DNA of 64,000 nucleotides from Asparagopsis taxiformis (GCA_030407315.1 JALQPE010001992.1:17917-81916), one strand, 5' to 3'. Shown: positions 30,865 to 42,742, numbered from the stretch's first letter. Notes: generated from the letters alone by a model not told the origin. A program made the numbers and translations.

Positions 30865-33519
30865 TCATCTCTCGTCCGATATAAACTTGGATGTCTTTAT
30901 ACCAACATCCATGATCTTATCCGTTTCGTCTAGCAAGCCACCAATCTCATCGCCGTCAATTCCGATAACCTCCCGTTCGTCGAGTGAATAGCGAAGTTGA
31001 ACCGTAGACAGCAACTCTGTGGCCGCTTCCGCAATATTAGCTCGTATCGGTCGTAGTAGCACCGCACGAGAAGCAGCTTTCGAAACGTAGATTTTCAGTC
31101 GATCCACAATTGGCGGCAATTCACTACCAATTGCTTTTTTCACCTTGTCCCATGTCTCACGCAACCTCTTCGGATGTGCAAATGATCCAGAATTCGCTTT
31201 CAGCGTTTCAAATGGCGCCGTTGGTGGTGTCGGCGGCGCTTCTCCATCTGCAATGTCGGCAACATTACTGCCGTTCTTTGCAGACGGCAATGCATTGCTC
31301 TTGGCAAGAAACGAAACTATCGGATCTAGCAGCAATCGTGTTGTCTTCAGAATGAATGACTCACACGCAATGCGAACGCGATGGTCCAGCTCTCGCTTCG
31401 AATCAAATACCTTCTCTCGCACAGCTGGCGGTGATGCTAGCGATCTTGCAGACAATTGTCCCCGAATTACCGATCCTAGTAGAGAGCGCAGTTCGAAAAA
31501 GTCCAATTCATGCTCGGTATAACTCATTTCAACATCGAACGGCGAAATCTGCTCTCGAGTCATCAATAACTGCCAGATTAGGAATAACTGTGCATGGTCC
31601 TCTGCATGTGGCTTGTTCGTTGCTGCAATACGTGATGCTGCAGAGTCTACCGATTTCACACAGATTGCCACAACTTCCTGTGCAACACCGGCAAACACAC
31701 TTCCATCGACACAACGATACAGCATAGATAATAATCGTAGAGTGCGTTCCACTGGTGGATACCATGTGGCATAGATTCCGACATTGCGAACATCACTTGG
31801 TGACTTGCCACTCGATCCAGACTTTTGCTTGCTGTCTCCTGCATGCTCACTTCCCGACGTCTTGTCAATAGTCATATTTCTGTGATGTTGCAAAATCCTT
31901 TCGGGGTAGTCCAAATGTTCAGCTCTTGGCACAAAACTCCGAATTTCATCCCTCATGAACACTTCTGCTCGGTATATTATGCGCTCTTGTGCATCAGCAA
32001 TAGCTCTTATTGCCGATGGAGCAAAGGCGGCGCCAGCATAGCCCCTCCTAGGAACCTCGTCTCCTAGGATTTCAGTTTTCAACACTTCAATGAGATAAAC
32101 AAGTTTATCTAGGTCGCTCTCTTGCAAAATCTGCGGACGCAACTCAGTGTAAACCACATCACATACTCCTCGCAGGGCTGCAGTGAGTGTCGGGCTGTCG
32201 TCGTTTTCCACTGCTTCTAGTGGAAAGAAGTGTTCATAAAGCTGCCGTTCCAATTGGCACACACGCAGGACGTATGCAGATCCTAACCGTGCTAGAGCTA
32301 TCATATTTTTGACATCTGCCAGCGACTTGATATGGGCAGCAACTGATGGCTCCAAGAGGCGCTTCCTCTGCTCAAAGAAGCACTCTTCGCAATCTGAATA
32401 TAAAGATAGTGCTGTTGATCGAGTAGAGAACGACGGGTTCGCACCCAGATTAGATAATGTATTTGACGCCGAATTGGCATAAGGATCAGAGGTTGAAGAT
32501 TTGCCATGAACGTATGGGGAACTAGGGCCCAAATCTGTGAGGCGTGCGTCATTTGCTTTTCTACCTGCTTTGAGATCAGCAGGTAAGCTAGCTCTCGAGT
32601 GCAATTCTGTCATGAGAGATTTGACTTTGGGTGCAATCGTTCGGAAGCGTAAATATTCTTTCGATGCATCGGTTAGGTCCGCATGACGGAAGCCAGCACC
32701 GCTGACTCGATCTTGGCGAAGCTCTTTAGCTACTTGGGTTGTTGTGTCTCGCAACGCGGTGACAGTATAGTCCCTGATGGAGGTAAACGCACGGCGTTGG
32801 AGCTCAAGGAAACGGGCGAGATATCCGTCAGCGTCTGCTACAGCTCCTGTTGAACTGGAAGCATATGCAACACACTCATCAAGGCGATGCAAGAGCTTGA
32901 CGAAATCTGGATGATTTGGATCAATAGCATTCTTACCACCTCCAAACTTTGTTTTCAAAGTTTCAAGTTCTTCAAAATAGGTCAATCGCTTCCTCAATGC
33001 ATCAGCAAGCTCGCCCATTATCTTGCGCTCTGAGAGCATGTTCTCGCAATCGGATTTGAACCTAGCGACGATATCGGAAACAAACTGTCGGCCACTTTTG
33101 ACGTCATCCAATGCAACTGCGGCCTTGTCGACGACGTCAAGAAGTTTGGAGCATATTTGGCGGTCGCTTTGGAGACCTTCGATCAAGATGCGATACTTGT
33201 GTTCATTGGCCTCTTCCAGTCTGCGTTCCATTTCATCATGCCACAAATGAAATTGTTCTGCTGTACTAACATTTGCCAACCCCTTCAATCCATCTACACC
33301 CTTGTACGCGAAAGCGAGCTGTTGAGGCGATGAGTCGGATAGATGTTGAGATTTGGGATGGGACGCATCGGCAGAGAGCGAAATCGTGGACACATCTGCT
33401 TCAATGGCAGCGCAAAGACGAAGCTGACGATCGGTGAGTGGGGCACTGCTTTCCCAGACGCGGAGAAACTCACCATGTCCACGCGCGCGCACCGATGGTT
33501 CGAATGAATCAGCGGCCAT
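30865..33519 (-). CDS. COG3: Conserved oligomeric Golgi complex subunit 3 (COG3/Sec34)
   Basis: 884 residues from the ATG at 33519 (MAADSFEPSVR); the frame stays open 34 codons further up, but that stretch looks untranslated. The family core lies in the first third: coiled coil, then CSKLLDVVDKAAVALDDVKS, SERKIMGELADALRKRLTYF, ELETLKTKFGG, DFVKLLHRLDECVAYASSS, and LELQRRAFTSIRDYTVTALR, all in the order seen in COG3 of animals, plants and yeast. COG is a tether for retrograde vesicles within the Golgi and keeps glycosylation enzymes in place. Length is near the usual 800-850. No introns. It lies between the complex I gene (convergent) and two Golgi-type sulfotransferases on the same strand. 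Confidence 0.85.
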   Translation of the reverse strand: MAADSFEPSVRARGHGEFLRVWESSAPLTDRQLRLCAAIEADVSTISLSADASHPKSQHLSDSSPQQLAFAYKGVDGLKGLANVSTAEQFHLWHDEMERRLEEANEHKYRILIEGLQSDRQICSKLLDVVDKAAVALDDVKSGRQFVSDIVARFKSDCENMLSERKIMGELADALRKRLTYFEELETLKTKFGGGKNAIDPNHPDFVKLLHRLDECVAYASSSTGAVADADGYLARFLELQRRAFTSIRDYTVTALRDTTTQVAKELRQDRVSGAGFRHADLTDASKEYLRFRTIAPKVKSLMTELHSRASLPADLKAGRKANDARLTDLGPSSPYVHGKSSTSDPYANSASNTLSNLGANPSFSTRSTALSLYSDCEECFFEQRKRLLEPSVAAHIKSLADVKNMIALARLGSAYVLRVCQLERQLYEHFFPLEAVENDDSPTLTAALRGVCDVVYTELRPQILQESDLDKLVYLIEVLKTEILGDEVPRRGYAGAAFAPSAIRAIADAQERIIYRAEVFMRDEIRSFVPRAEHLDYPERILQHHRNMTIDKTSGSEHAGDSKQKSGSSGKSPSDVRNVGIYATWYPPVERTLRLLSMLYRCVDGSVFAGVAQEVVAICVKSVDSAASRIAATNKPHAEDHAQLFLIWQLLMTREQISPFDVEMSYTEHELDFFELRSLLGSVIRGQLSARSLASPPAVREKVFDSKRELDHRVRIACESFILKTTRLLLDPIVSFLAKSNALPSAKNGSNVADIADGEAPPTPPTAPFETLKANSGSFAHPKRLRETWDKVKKAIGSELPPIVDRLKIYVSKAASRAVLLRPIRANIAEAATELLSTVQLRYSLDEREVIGIDGDEIGGLLDETDKIMDVGIKTSKFISDER

Positions 33520-33762
33520 TGCAAAGAGACATAAGTCAGACGGAAGGCGGGAGAGACGAATTGCACATACAAGAACACGACAGACTGACAGCGTGTGCGT
33601 TTTGGTAGACACGGTACACATGTACCACGTGTATTCCCCCTATTTTATTCGATCATATATGTTAAAATTGGATAGTTGGGAATGCTACAGGGCGGTGCTC
33701 CGATATGTATTACGGCATGGCACCACTTGCAGTCCAACTACCCAACCATTAGTTACAGTTGT

Positions 33763-34668
33763 CTAATTACTGACGCCATCCTCGTCCGCAACGGCAAACA
33801 AGGGCCGCACTTGTCGCGCCTCTCTCACCTCGACAGCAACGTCGTAAAGTGTGGCGGCTCTGGCAACGGTTCTTTTGATATCGGCTGTGCGATACGAGTC
33901 GTAGGCGTTGCCACGATACATCTGCTCCTTACTGTCCGTGCACGGAAGTAAAGTCCACTTGGTCAATTGCTCCAGTTCAGCCAGACCTTCATCCATTTTG
34001 GAATTGTCAATAATCAGATCGTACATCAGTAGCTTGCCCATAATTTGTGAGCGCGTCGCATTCAATGGCAAGCCCATGGTTCGGAACAACATCCCCTCAA
34101 ATTCTTCATGTCGTCGACCTTGCAATGCCCAGTCAATTGCGGCCTTGAAGCCCTCCTCCGTTTTCATGGTTTCATACTCTGCATTACCGCGCTGTCTGTA
34201 AAAGAAGCTAGCGGCCGATTTGAACCACGACAAGGGTTCCCTTACACTAGCCAAGTAAATAAAATTGTTGCCATGTGTTGTGCGCAAGTTGGTGACGAGA
34301 GCATGATTTGTTTCGCTGGCATGGCAGGTCATTGTGAGCCCGCCCTTGGTTCCGACATGAGTAGCGGTGCCGTTCATGAGTGACACCTGCATCTTACAGT
34401 CGGCATTCCGACACCCGTAGGCCTCGGAGGTACGAAAGAGTATGTTGGAAATGACGGTGCTGCCAGTCTTGAACTGCTTGTTGTACAGAATGACGGGGCA
34501 TTGATTGGGTTGCACCTCGCCGAATGTGTTATTCGCTGTCAAGCTAACGGAAGTTGAAACATTGGATGAGAAGAGGACAAACACGGCCACGGCGGCGAAA
34601 AAGAGTACAACTGGGACAACACGATTGCTAGCTCTTCGTTCACTTCGGAATGCCATGGTGTCGTTCAA
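33763..34668 (-). CDS. Type II membrane sulfotransferase, tandem copy A
   Basis: 301 residues: short basic cytosolic tail, signal-anchor helix (about 17-34), stem, then a lumenal catalytic domain. KQFKTGSTVISN (64-75) is the 5'-phosphosulfate loop and YLASVREPLSWFKS (138-151) the 3'-phosphate-binding motif of PAPS-dependent carbohydrate sulfotransferases, closest in layout to galactosyl-3-O-sulfotransferases. Several Cys residues suggest disulfides. The reaction would be sulfate transfer from PAPS to a polysaccharide or glycolipid in the Golgi; in a red alga a carrageenan or agaran precursor is an obvious substrate, but this is inference. A second ATG four codons on (34656) is an alternative start. 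About two-thirds identical by eye to copy B in the core. Confidence 0.85.
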   Translation of the reverse strand: MNDTMAFRSERRASNRVVPVVLFFAAVAVFVLFSSNVSTSVSLTANNTFGEVQPNQCPVILYNKQFKTGSTVISNILFRTSEAYGCRNADCKMQVSLMNGTATHVGTKGGLTMTCHASETNHALVTNLRTTHGNNFIYLASVREPLSWFKSAASFFYRQRGNAEYETMKTEEGFKAAIDWALQGRRHEEFEGMLFRTMGLPLNATRSQIMGKLLMYDLIIDNSKMDEGLAELEQLTKWTLLPCTDSKEQMYRGNAYDSYRTADIKRTVARAATLYDVAVEVREARQVRPLFAVADEDGVSN

Positions 34669-34949
34669 GTTTGTGTGTTATCGTCGCGGCTGAAGATTTT
34701 GTACGCCGATTCGACATCGAGCGCAAGGCGGAGCTATGCGGGCGGCGCTATTTACTGGAGTCCACAACGAGTTGTGCATTGACTGAGGCCGTACAGTACT
34801 GTACGCTTTCGTCAAACATTGTCATAAGCAATCACTGAAATTGGTTTCGGCTGCAGCCGCGCAGTCCACAAGTTTGGATGCAAATTGCTGCTAATCGCAG
34901 GCGGGGCGTGTGTGGCCGATTTTACTGCTGCTGTAAAACTACTGTCAGA

Positions 34950-35840
34950 TTATTCCTTTGGAGCGAATAGCGGTCGAACGTTCCTGTCTTCAATAATTGA
35001 GGAGGCAATTTTGTAGAGCGCGCCAACCCTCTTTGTGGCTTCCTTGATGTCATCGGCGCGGTAGCTGTCGTACAATGGACCGCGATATGTCTTGCGTTTA
35101 CTGTTCGTACACGGCAACAAATGCCATTTAGTCACTTGTTCCAACTGCTTGAGGCCGTCGTCCATGTTAGCATGATCCACAATTACATCGTACATGAGCA
35201 GTTTATCGCGAATCTGCAGATCGGTTGCTGTTCGGTTCAAGCCCAATGTGCGGAACAACATGGCTTCAAAACTGCCATACGCATGCTTGCTCAACCCCCA
35301 GTCAATAGCTGCTTTGAAGCCCTCTTCTGTCCAAATGTCTAGAGGCCCCGCACCGCGTTGTCGGTAGAAAAAGGTCGCCGCCGATTTGAACCATGAAATA
35401 GGTTCTCTGACACTGGCTAAATAGATAAAATTGTTGCCGTGCGTCGCACGCAGGTTGGCAACCAATTGCTGGTTGTGCTCTCTTGCATGGCACGCCATGG
35501 TGAGGCCGCCATGAGCACCCACATGAGTGGCTGAGCCATTCATCAGTGCGACTTGCATGCTGCAATCGGCATTTCGACAGCCGTACGACTCGGACGTTCT
35601 GAACAGAACGTTGGACAGCACGGTGCTGCCAGTCTTGAACTGCTTGTTGTAGAGTATAACGGGACAGCTGGGTTTTTGGTTGTTGAGTGTGTTGTGAGCA
35701 ATGGTGCGGAATGAAGTTGTAGAGTTGGATGAGAGAAAGAAGATGAAAGCAGCGCACGCGGAGAACAAAACCAGTGTAGTTGATCGCACTGCGAACATTC
35801 TTTCCCTGAACATGGCGAAAGGGGAGGAGAGCGATTGCAT
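34950..35840 (-). CDS. Type II membrane sulfotransferase, tandem copy B
   Basis: 296 residues with the same build as copy A: signal-anchor at about 21-37, CPVILYNKQFKTGSTVLSNV (59-78) and YLASVREPISWFKSAATFFY. The stretch from CPVILYNKQFKTGST to the 3'-phosphate motif is highly conserved between the copies, while the N-terminal anchors differ. The two genes are head-to-tail, 281 bp apart, and arose by tandem duplication. The catalytic core has no frameshift or lost motif. Start at 35840; an ATG nine codons in is an alternative. Confidence 0.85.
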   Translation of the reverse strand: MQSLSSPFAMFRERMFAVRSTTLVLFSACAAFIFFLSSNSTTSFRTIAHNTLNNQKPSCPVILYNKQFKTGSTVLSNVLFRTSESYGCRNADCSMQVALMNGSATHVGAHGGLTMACHAREHNQQLVANLRATHGNNFIYLASVREPISWFKSAATFFYRQRGAGPLDIWTEEGFKAAIDWGLSKHAYGSFEAMLFRTLGLNRTATDLQIRDKLLMYDVIVDHANMDDGLKQLEQVTKWHLLPCTNSKRKTYRGPLYDSYRADDIKEATKRVGALYKIASSIIEDRNVRPLFAPKE

Positions 35841-36081
35841 GCGGCGTCGGACGATGGGGCGGCGAGGCGAGGCGAGGCGGATAATAAGCGAGCGGGTGAT
35901 TGATCGCGAGCCTGCTGGATGGCAACGTGTTAGGCAACAGGATAAGATGTCGCCGAGGAGGACACCGACACTACAAATTGTAGCAACGAATCGTACCGTG
36001 TAATGTCATTATTTTTCGGACGAGACAGTGCGGCAGCACAACTCGTACACAAATACGATCATTTGTTGGCACTACACAATT

Positions 36082-39000
36082 TTACACGTATGACTCGACA
36101 TGTACGTCAGCGCGCGATGTTTGTTTTTCTAAATTACAATTAATTGGGAAAGCTCCTCGATTCGCTTTGACCACGCTGCCGTTGCCGTGTTGCGAGCAAC
36201 GCAAATTGGTCCGGATCGCCTCAACAGCGTCAACTCGAAACTTTCCCAGCGGCACATCCGATACGTCAGTACCGAAAGGATCCGCGAGCTCCGCACTCCA
36301 TCTCTCGATACCAATCACTCCGTAAGCAATGATAACCACCCATCCAATCGTCCACCATCCACTACTTTCCACAAGCCCCAATGGCAATGTCGAAAGCCAT
36401 ATCACCATCAATATGCGAATGTGCGCAACATATCCAAAAGGCAGAGCAATCCCAATAATTCGTTCGCATTGCGCCCCATACTTCTTCAGATTACTAATCT
36501 CAAATAACAACGTCCACACAATCAACGAACTTATACCCTTGCCAACATTCTTATCCGCCTCCGTCAGATACGCCCGAATCACATCAATGCAATAGTCACC
36601 GCGTTCCGTCACTCGCTCGATTCGAGCAATATCTTCACCATTCATCACATCCTTCAGCTCCTCCGCACACGACCGCTCCCGCCGAAGCCGAGCCGCCGTC
36701 ACAATGGAGAATCCCGCCAGATGAGCCCCAATTCTTTCCAAGTCCCCTCTGTGAATCATACCAGCCGCAAACACCTCAAAGATTCGATTGCTCAAAAGTA
36801 TCGTATCACTCAGAATCTTATCCCTCCACGCCTCCACAGCACTCACATACCTCCCATGACTGTCATATAAACGAAATCCTAGCAGAACGAACAGTGCAAA
36901 CCCAACATACTCCTTCACGACTCCATCAATCGCAATGGGAGAGCAGAAAGCTGGGCTACACGACTCATTCAATGGCCACTTCTGACTCAGACCCCACGCC
37001 AGAAGCACCAAAACAGCACAGTATACGCCAACTCCAATCACCATCCATAGAGGCACAGCGTGTGCAATCATTGACAGAAAAGACAGTACAGAGCGCGGTT
37101 CAATTGCCTTTCTTCCATCATCACCAAGAGTCGCATATATCGACTCACAATCTTCTTCCAACTTTTCCCAAGCCTTCCCAGAATACTCTACGCTTTTTAC
37201 GACAAGAGTTTCACATCCACGACGGTAATTCTGCCTCACAAACAGAATTTCAGAAACAATTATATTCGCCATCTTGTCCAAGTCAAAGTCATTCAAATCC
37301 CTTCCGAATGGCTGTTGAATTTCTTCTGCAACAGAATACATTCTGTGGCATGTTAAAAGTTCACATAAAGTCAGCGCTCCTCTTATACAAGTTTCAAACA
37401 TCTCCGCTATGCAGTTAGCTTACCCAAGAAGTCCATATCCGATCAGAGGAACCCATAGAATTGAAAACCACCCTACACAGAACACAGCGTTAATGGAAAA
37501 CAGATTGACAAAGTTAAAATCTCTGTCAAGTTGTCATTTTGCGCGCCCAGTTCAATTAAGTTCAGAGAACATACCGTTTGATTCAGTCAGTACGAAGGGA
37601 ACGAAGATGAACCATAAGCCTATCAATGCGCGGAGTAAAATCATGAAACCACGAGCAATGGGAAATGATTTCAGGAATTTGCTCTGTCGTACCGATTCCT
37701 GAAGGTTTTCAATCTCGAACTTCACGTGCGCTGATCTATTGCCAGAAATCTTCGCAGAAGGACTAGAAAAATGCTCCGGACGACAGATTCCAGATATGTA
37801 GTAAGCTCTGATCACATCAATACAATAGTCGGACATACTGTTTGCGGTCAAAATTCGGCCAATATCGTCTTCGGACAACAAACCCTTTAGCTCTCTTAGA
37901 TCCCTCTCATTTCTCAGCTCCATCTTCAGAGCAATGGGAAAACTCGCAAGATGCGCAAGCACACGATCAGTGTCTCCTTCATGCCAGCTTCCTGACCTTT
38001 CCAAAAGTATCCACTGTACAGCTAGTGAGTGGCATGCTGCTCGTATATCATCGCCCCATACATTTCCAGCTTCAGAATACCTGTCGAATGCGGCTTGCAC
38101 GTAAAAGCCGAGAAGCAAAAAGGCTGAGTACAAAATTCAATGGAACGCCAAGTAAACTTCGTGGTTAGCCAAAATGTGGTAAATGCAACTCACGATAAAA
38201 GGTGCTAACAAATAATTCCTACCTGGAAACCCGACGTATGTCACAAAGACACCATCAATTGATAGGCTTGACTCCCACCATCTTACGTTTTCCGTTTCCG
38301 TTCTTGACAAATACGAAATCACGACACCCACAGCTGCCCATACAGAAATAAACAAAAGAGCCCACCACGGGACACTGCGTGCCATGTGAGCAAAAAGGGA
38401 CGGCTTGATCATCCCCTTTTTCGGGCCATTGAAATTCGCGATAGGTTTCTCAGCAAAGTTACTCGCGTCGACTTCATCTTCAGTAAACGATGGTAAGCTA
38501 TATTGGTCTCTGATTCCCATCCCATCCAAGCAAGTCCCGATGCGAGCTTCACTATCAACTGGTGATTCCTTAATATGATGTTTGTAATCCCATTTCGTAG
38601 ACCTCACGGCCTCGATTAATCTTTCAACCATCCCTGTCAAAATTTTGTTGACCGGTATATCGAGCTCGTCGTCGCCTAACGGATCTACCAATGTTGTAGC
38701 AAGAAACTCCAGAGCAAGAATTCCGTATGAAATCAGAGGTGCCCATAATATAGTGAAGAACCCGGTGCGGGCAGTCATTCCAAGGGGCAGAAGAATCAAC
38801 CAAAGAATTGTGAAAAGCTTCTGATGATTAGTGTAACTTCTTATGACCGGACACTTTTTTATAAACCGCAACTGGCTCACAATGTTTCCAACGTTGTAGC
38901 ACTGATTAAACAATTGGAAGATCACCACACCTCCTGGGATATGTTTTTTCTTCATCATTTCTAGGCCTGACTCTTTCTTCGGCACATCGACTGTCAGCAG

Positions 39001-41802
39001 ATAAGCCTCCCAAGTCTGAATACAATATCGTATGGGATCTGGACTTTTAACACATTTTTCGTAGTCCTCGTCTGAAAGAAGTCGCTCGTCATCGCATTGA
39101 TTGGTACCCAAAAGCTCATCCCTTAACAAAAGAGGAATTTGCATCAAGTGGGAAATAAACCTGGGTTTGTCACCTTTATGCCATACTCCATCTTGATATC
39201 CATTTGTAATTTCCATGATGCTCGCCCGCAGTTCCATTTCGAGCTTTGAGATCAACGACCCTGAATTCTGATACCTCCTCATAGCATCTGAAGCTCGGAA
39301 AGACAGAATCAGGAATAGTGCAAATCCTGTCTCTAGCAGAATATTCTGGTCGACATCAATCGGACTGCACCACTTACGACATCCTGTATTCCTGCGTTCG
39401 TCATCCCATGTGAAAGAAAGGCCGTAGGATATGAATACTTCAGAAACTATCCATGTTGTTACCACAATCTGGCTAATCCATGGAACTGGTGGCAGGTGTG
39501 AGAGGATTTTCTCGATAAATTGTTTCAATGTCATATGCGATGTATGAGATTCCTCTTTTTGTTGGCGTCGAGAAAAGGATATATTAAACCGTTCTTCATA
39601 GCCAATGGATTCATGGAGGAATCCTATTGGCCCATTACGTGTATCTTTGTAGATTTCGTGCACCAAGACCTTGATCTCAGCACAAAACTTATCCAGACGA
39701 ATATCATTTGGATCAGTGCCGAATGGGTCCGACAAGTCTTGACCCATTACAAGAAGCTTCACAATGGAATATGCAATCGGAGGTAGGTAGAGGTATGAAA
39801 AAAAACCGTTTTGCTGTACGAACGCCAATGGTAGTAATGCAAGCCATATTACAGAGAATACCTGGAGATGGAGGGTAAATGATGGTGAGATCGGAACCTC
39901 TTGCATTGTGATGCATTCATTAATTGCGTTCTCAATACGATAAAAGTGGAAAAACATGAAGAGGAGAGAATTATCAAGAGGACGTTTTCCTGATAAGACG
40001 ACGTCCTTATCCCGTCGGTCCATACTTGAAATGTATCCATACAAGACACGGAAACAGTAGTCTAGAAGGTGTTTCGACTCCGACATGGCCTGGATGTCAT
40101 CAGGGGCCAGAATAGCTTCAAACTCTGAGAGATCACGTTGTTCTTGAAGTTTCTGTTTGCCTGCATACGCCATCGCCACAATGTGCGAAAAGAGACGCTC
40201 AATATCTCTATTGTGCCATGTTCCGTTCTTACACATGATGCCTATTCGAGTAGATACCGTTGTTATAACGGATTTCAAAGTTGATTCCCATATTTCCAAA
40301 CCCGTAGAATATCGAGTGTAGGCATCATTGAACCAGAAGCCCATAAGGAGGAACACTCCAAGTCCAACATACGATGTTGTTGAAACGCTCAAGGGCACGT
40401 AGAGACACCACCAGCGACAGCCTGGCTCGGGGCTTGCCTCTGATATTCCACGAGTTAGAAATACAATGAAAGATAACCACACAAGGAACACAAGCAAAGG
40501 CAACAAAATCTTGTTCTTGAAGGAAATGAATAGACTTCTTTTGAAATATGTGATACCTGATTCATCGTTGAGTTGCTCTTTATACCGTAGTTCGTTTTCC
40601 AACCAGTGAGGCGTGTCATGGTCAATCTTGACAACATCAGGAAGCAATCGTTCTTCATGATACATGTCCAGGAAGCGTAGGGAATCTATACTGGCCAGTC
40701 TATTCAACTTGATATCTTGTATATCGAAACCAAAGGGCTCATTGAGAGCGTTAGCAACTTCGAAAAGCATACCGACTCCATAGGAAATGAGAATGGCCCA
40801 CATAGGAGTGAACCTGGAGAACAGGAATTCATAATGAGCACACAATAATGTGTCAGATGATGAACGACAAAAAGAGCATCGAAAATAATGAACGACTTAC
40901 CATCCACTAGTTTCGACTAAGGCAAGTGGTAAGAAGACGAGCCAAATGTAAAGGAAAATACGAAGGTGATTGACATAACCTAGAGCGGGTTGGAATTCTG
41001 CGATGCGAGTAATGGTAGCCGTTATATTGTCAATGGCATCGACGGTAATGACTTGGGAACACTTTGAGCAAGGACCTGCTGTAGAGGGACAAGCAGGCTG
41101 AAATCCTGTCTTGACCTCGTTTTCTGCACACGAAAAGTAACCTCTGATAACACGAATACAATGAATATGCATCTGTTGTGATTGAATAACATCGTCAACA
41201 TCAAGCGGATCTAGTATAGTACTAAGTTGCTCTGGTTCTCTCTCGTGGCGAATCATCATTTTCAAGGCGATAGGATAGGCCATAAAGTGTGCAATAATCC
41301 TATCTTGATCATTTTGATGCCAAAGCCCCCTAGTAAACACCTGAACCAACACGCGGATAGTTATCCTGGCTTGGGCCATTGACTGATTCCAAGCTGTATG
41401 AGCTGCACGATGACGACTGGAGGCCTCCCTAATGAAGAAACCTAGGAGTACGAACAAGGCCCAGCCGACTCCATAGACAACAGATGAGGAAATGAGAAAG
41501 CTAGATGTCCAGAACGGGACGGAAAGCGAGGTGAAACTTCGATCAGCGAAAGCATATGCTATCATCATAACAGCGGAAGACCAGAAGGCTTCGACGACAA
41601 GCATGCACCACGGTATTGTCTTGAGTACGATGCGAAGCGGTGTCACTGCTGAAGGCGGCAGCTCGGCAGGGCCGGATCCCAGAACGCCCGTTGTGGCGGC
41701 ATTAGCCAAGAATTTGGCTGCGGATGCATAGCCGGGAGAGCGGTATAACGGGGCGGACTCTGCCGGAGCTTCAAGATCGAGGATTGGGGTTGGAAGCGGC
41801 AT
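36082..41802 (-). CDS. Five-domain bestrophin: putative single-chain pentameric anion channel, five exons
   Basis: Exons 41802-40901, 40813-38223, 38123-37575, 37472-37424 and 37342-36082 join at GT/AG sites (introns 87, 99, 102 and 81 nt). They total 5352 nt, exactly 1784 codons with stop: 1783 residues. Five divergent copies of the bestrophin (RFP-TM/UPF0187) domain follow each other, each with about four membrane helices. The TM2 signature recurs with its Phe at residues 122, 460, 806, 1171 and 1520 (LLGF..., LMGF, ILSF, LLGF, LLGF), each followed by R[HY]. The post-TM4 motif [DEQ]P[FL]G.D..D recurs near 327, 663, 1011, 1375 and 1717. Repeat spacing is 335-365 residues. Bestrophins are normally homopentameric chloride/bicarbonate channels, so one chain holds a full ring. 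Splice junctions fall inside domains, so these are not separate genes. The ATG follows TTCCAG, so an additional upstream exon cannot be excluded. Membrane location (plasma, plastid or other) is unknown. Confidence 0.88.
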
Positions 41803-42742
41803 CTGGAAATTGTGGAGAGGATAAAGAGTTAGGTGGATAAATTGAAGGCACGAAGCATTAGATGTTGTATAAAAATGAAGGTGGAAGTTAATCTCCCGGG
41901 AACCGGCTCATTAAACAATTCCTTGCATATAAACTGGTGAGCTGAACTGGCGAAATGGTATGAGCTCTGTGCCGCACAGGTGTCTCGCGCCGTTCTACAC
42001 GTCTTTCGCAACGCCCTGTGAATCTTTTTCACCTTGTTAATTTCAATACCTTCAGCCAATGGCAAATTCCAGAAGCTCGCATACACCGTGGACTATATTA
42101 TCAGCCAGAGGAATTGCTCTACCCGTCGGTATATATGGAATCATATCGAGCCGTATACGACAATATAGAACAGACGTACGTAGGGGTAACTCTGGACGCC
42201 CACCCGAACACCTTGTCCGTTTTGCTTCGCCTCTCGTGAGGATGCCAATGCAGCATGCAGTGGCATAGCTCAAAAAAATTCGGTTTCCCAGGAAAGGTAT
42301 CTGTGGTGCGTGAAAGGCGCGGAAAAACAGGGGGCGACAGCGGCGGGAGAGGAACCAATAAAAAACAAGCGGTAGCGTAGACTGTGCAAAGGAGCTATAC
42401 AGAGATGATGTGAGACATTCCTGGTCACCCTCTGCTGGATAGCTTGGCGGACGTACATTTGCAGATTTCCAGACGTTCCAGTAAACCTAAATCAAAAATA
42501 TATATCGAAATTGTATTCAAAAAAATTTAACACAAACGCTACGAACGCTTCCTAACGCAAGATCGATTGAGTGGAACGGTGCGCGCGAATCGGTAGGTAG
42601 AGTAACAGAGAGTGAAATGGTAGAAAATCATCACTAAAATTTAGTTACCGGCAGGGTTGTGAACGCGTTTTGGAGCGGGTTGACGAGACGAACCGGTGCG
42701 GGTGACAATGTGATAACGGAGATCAGAACGGCGGCGGTCGTG
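41803..42742. other. Intergenic; upstream region of the bestrophin gene
   Basis: Short frames only. No repeat shared with the rest of the window. It ends at the 5' LTR of the outer retrotransposon. Confidence 0.4.

Noticed and set aside
36082..41802. Reading the bestrophin locus as four or five separate genes
   Set aside because: Reading frames break inside domains, not between them, and only 41802 has a convincing start. Joining at GT/AG sites keeps phase at all four junctions and restores the domain pattern (for example the 12-residue spacing between the YG and PFG motifs) each time.
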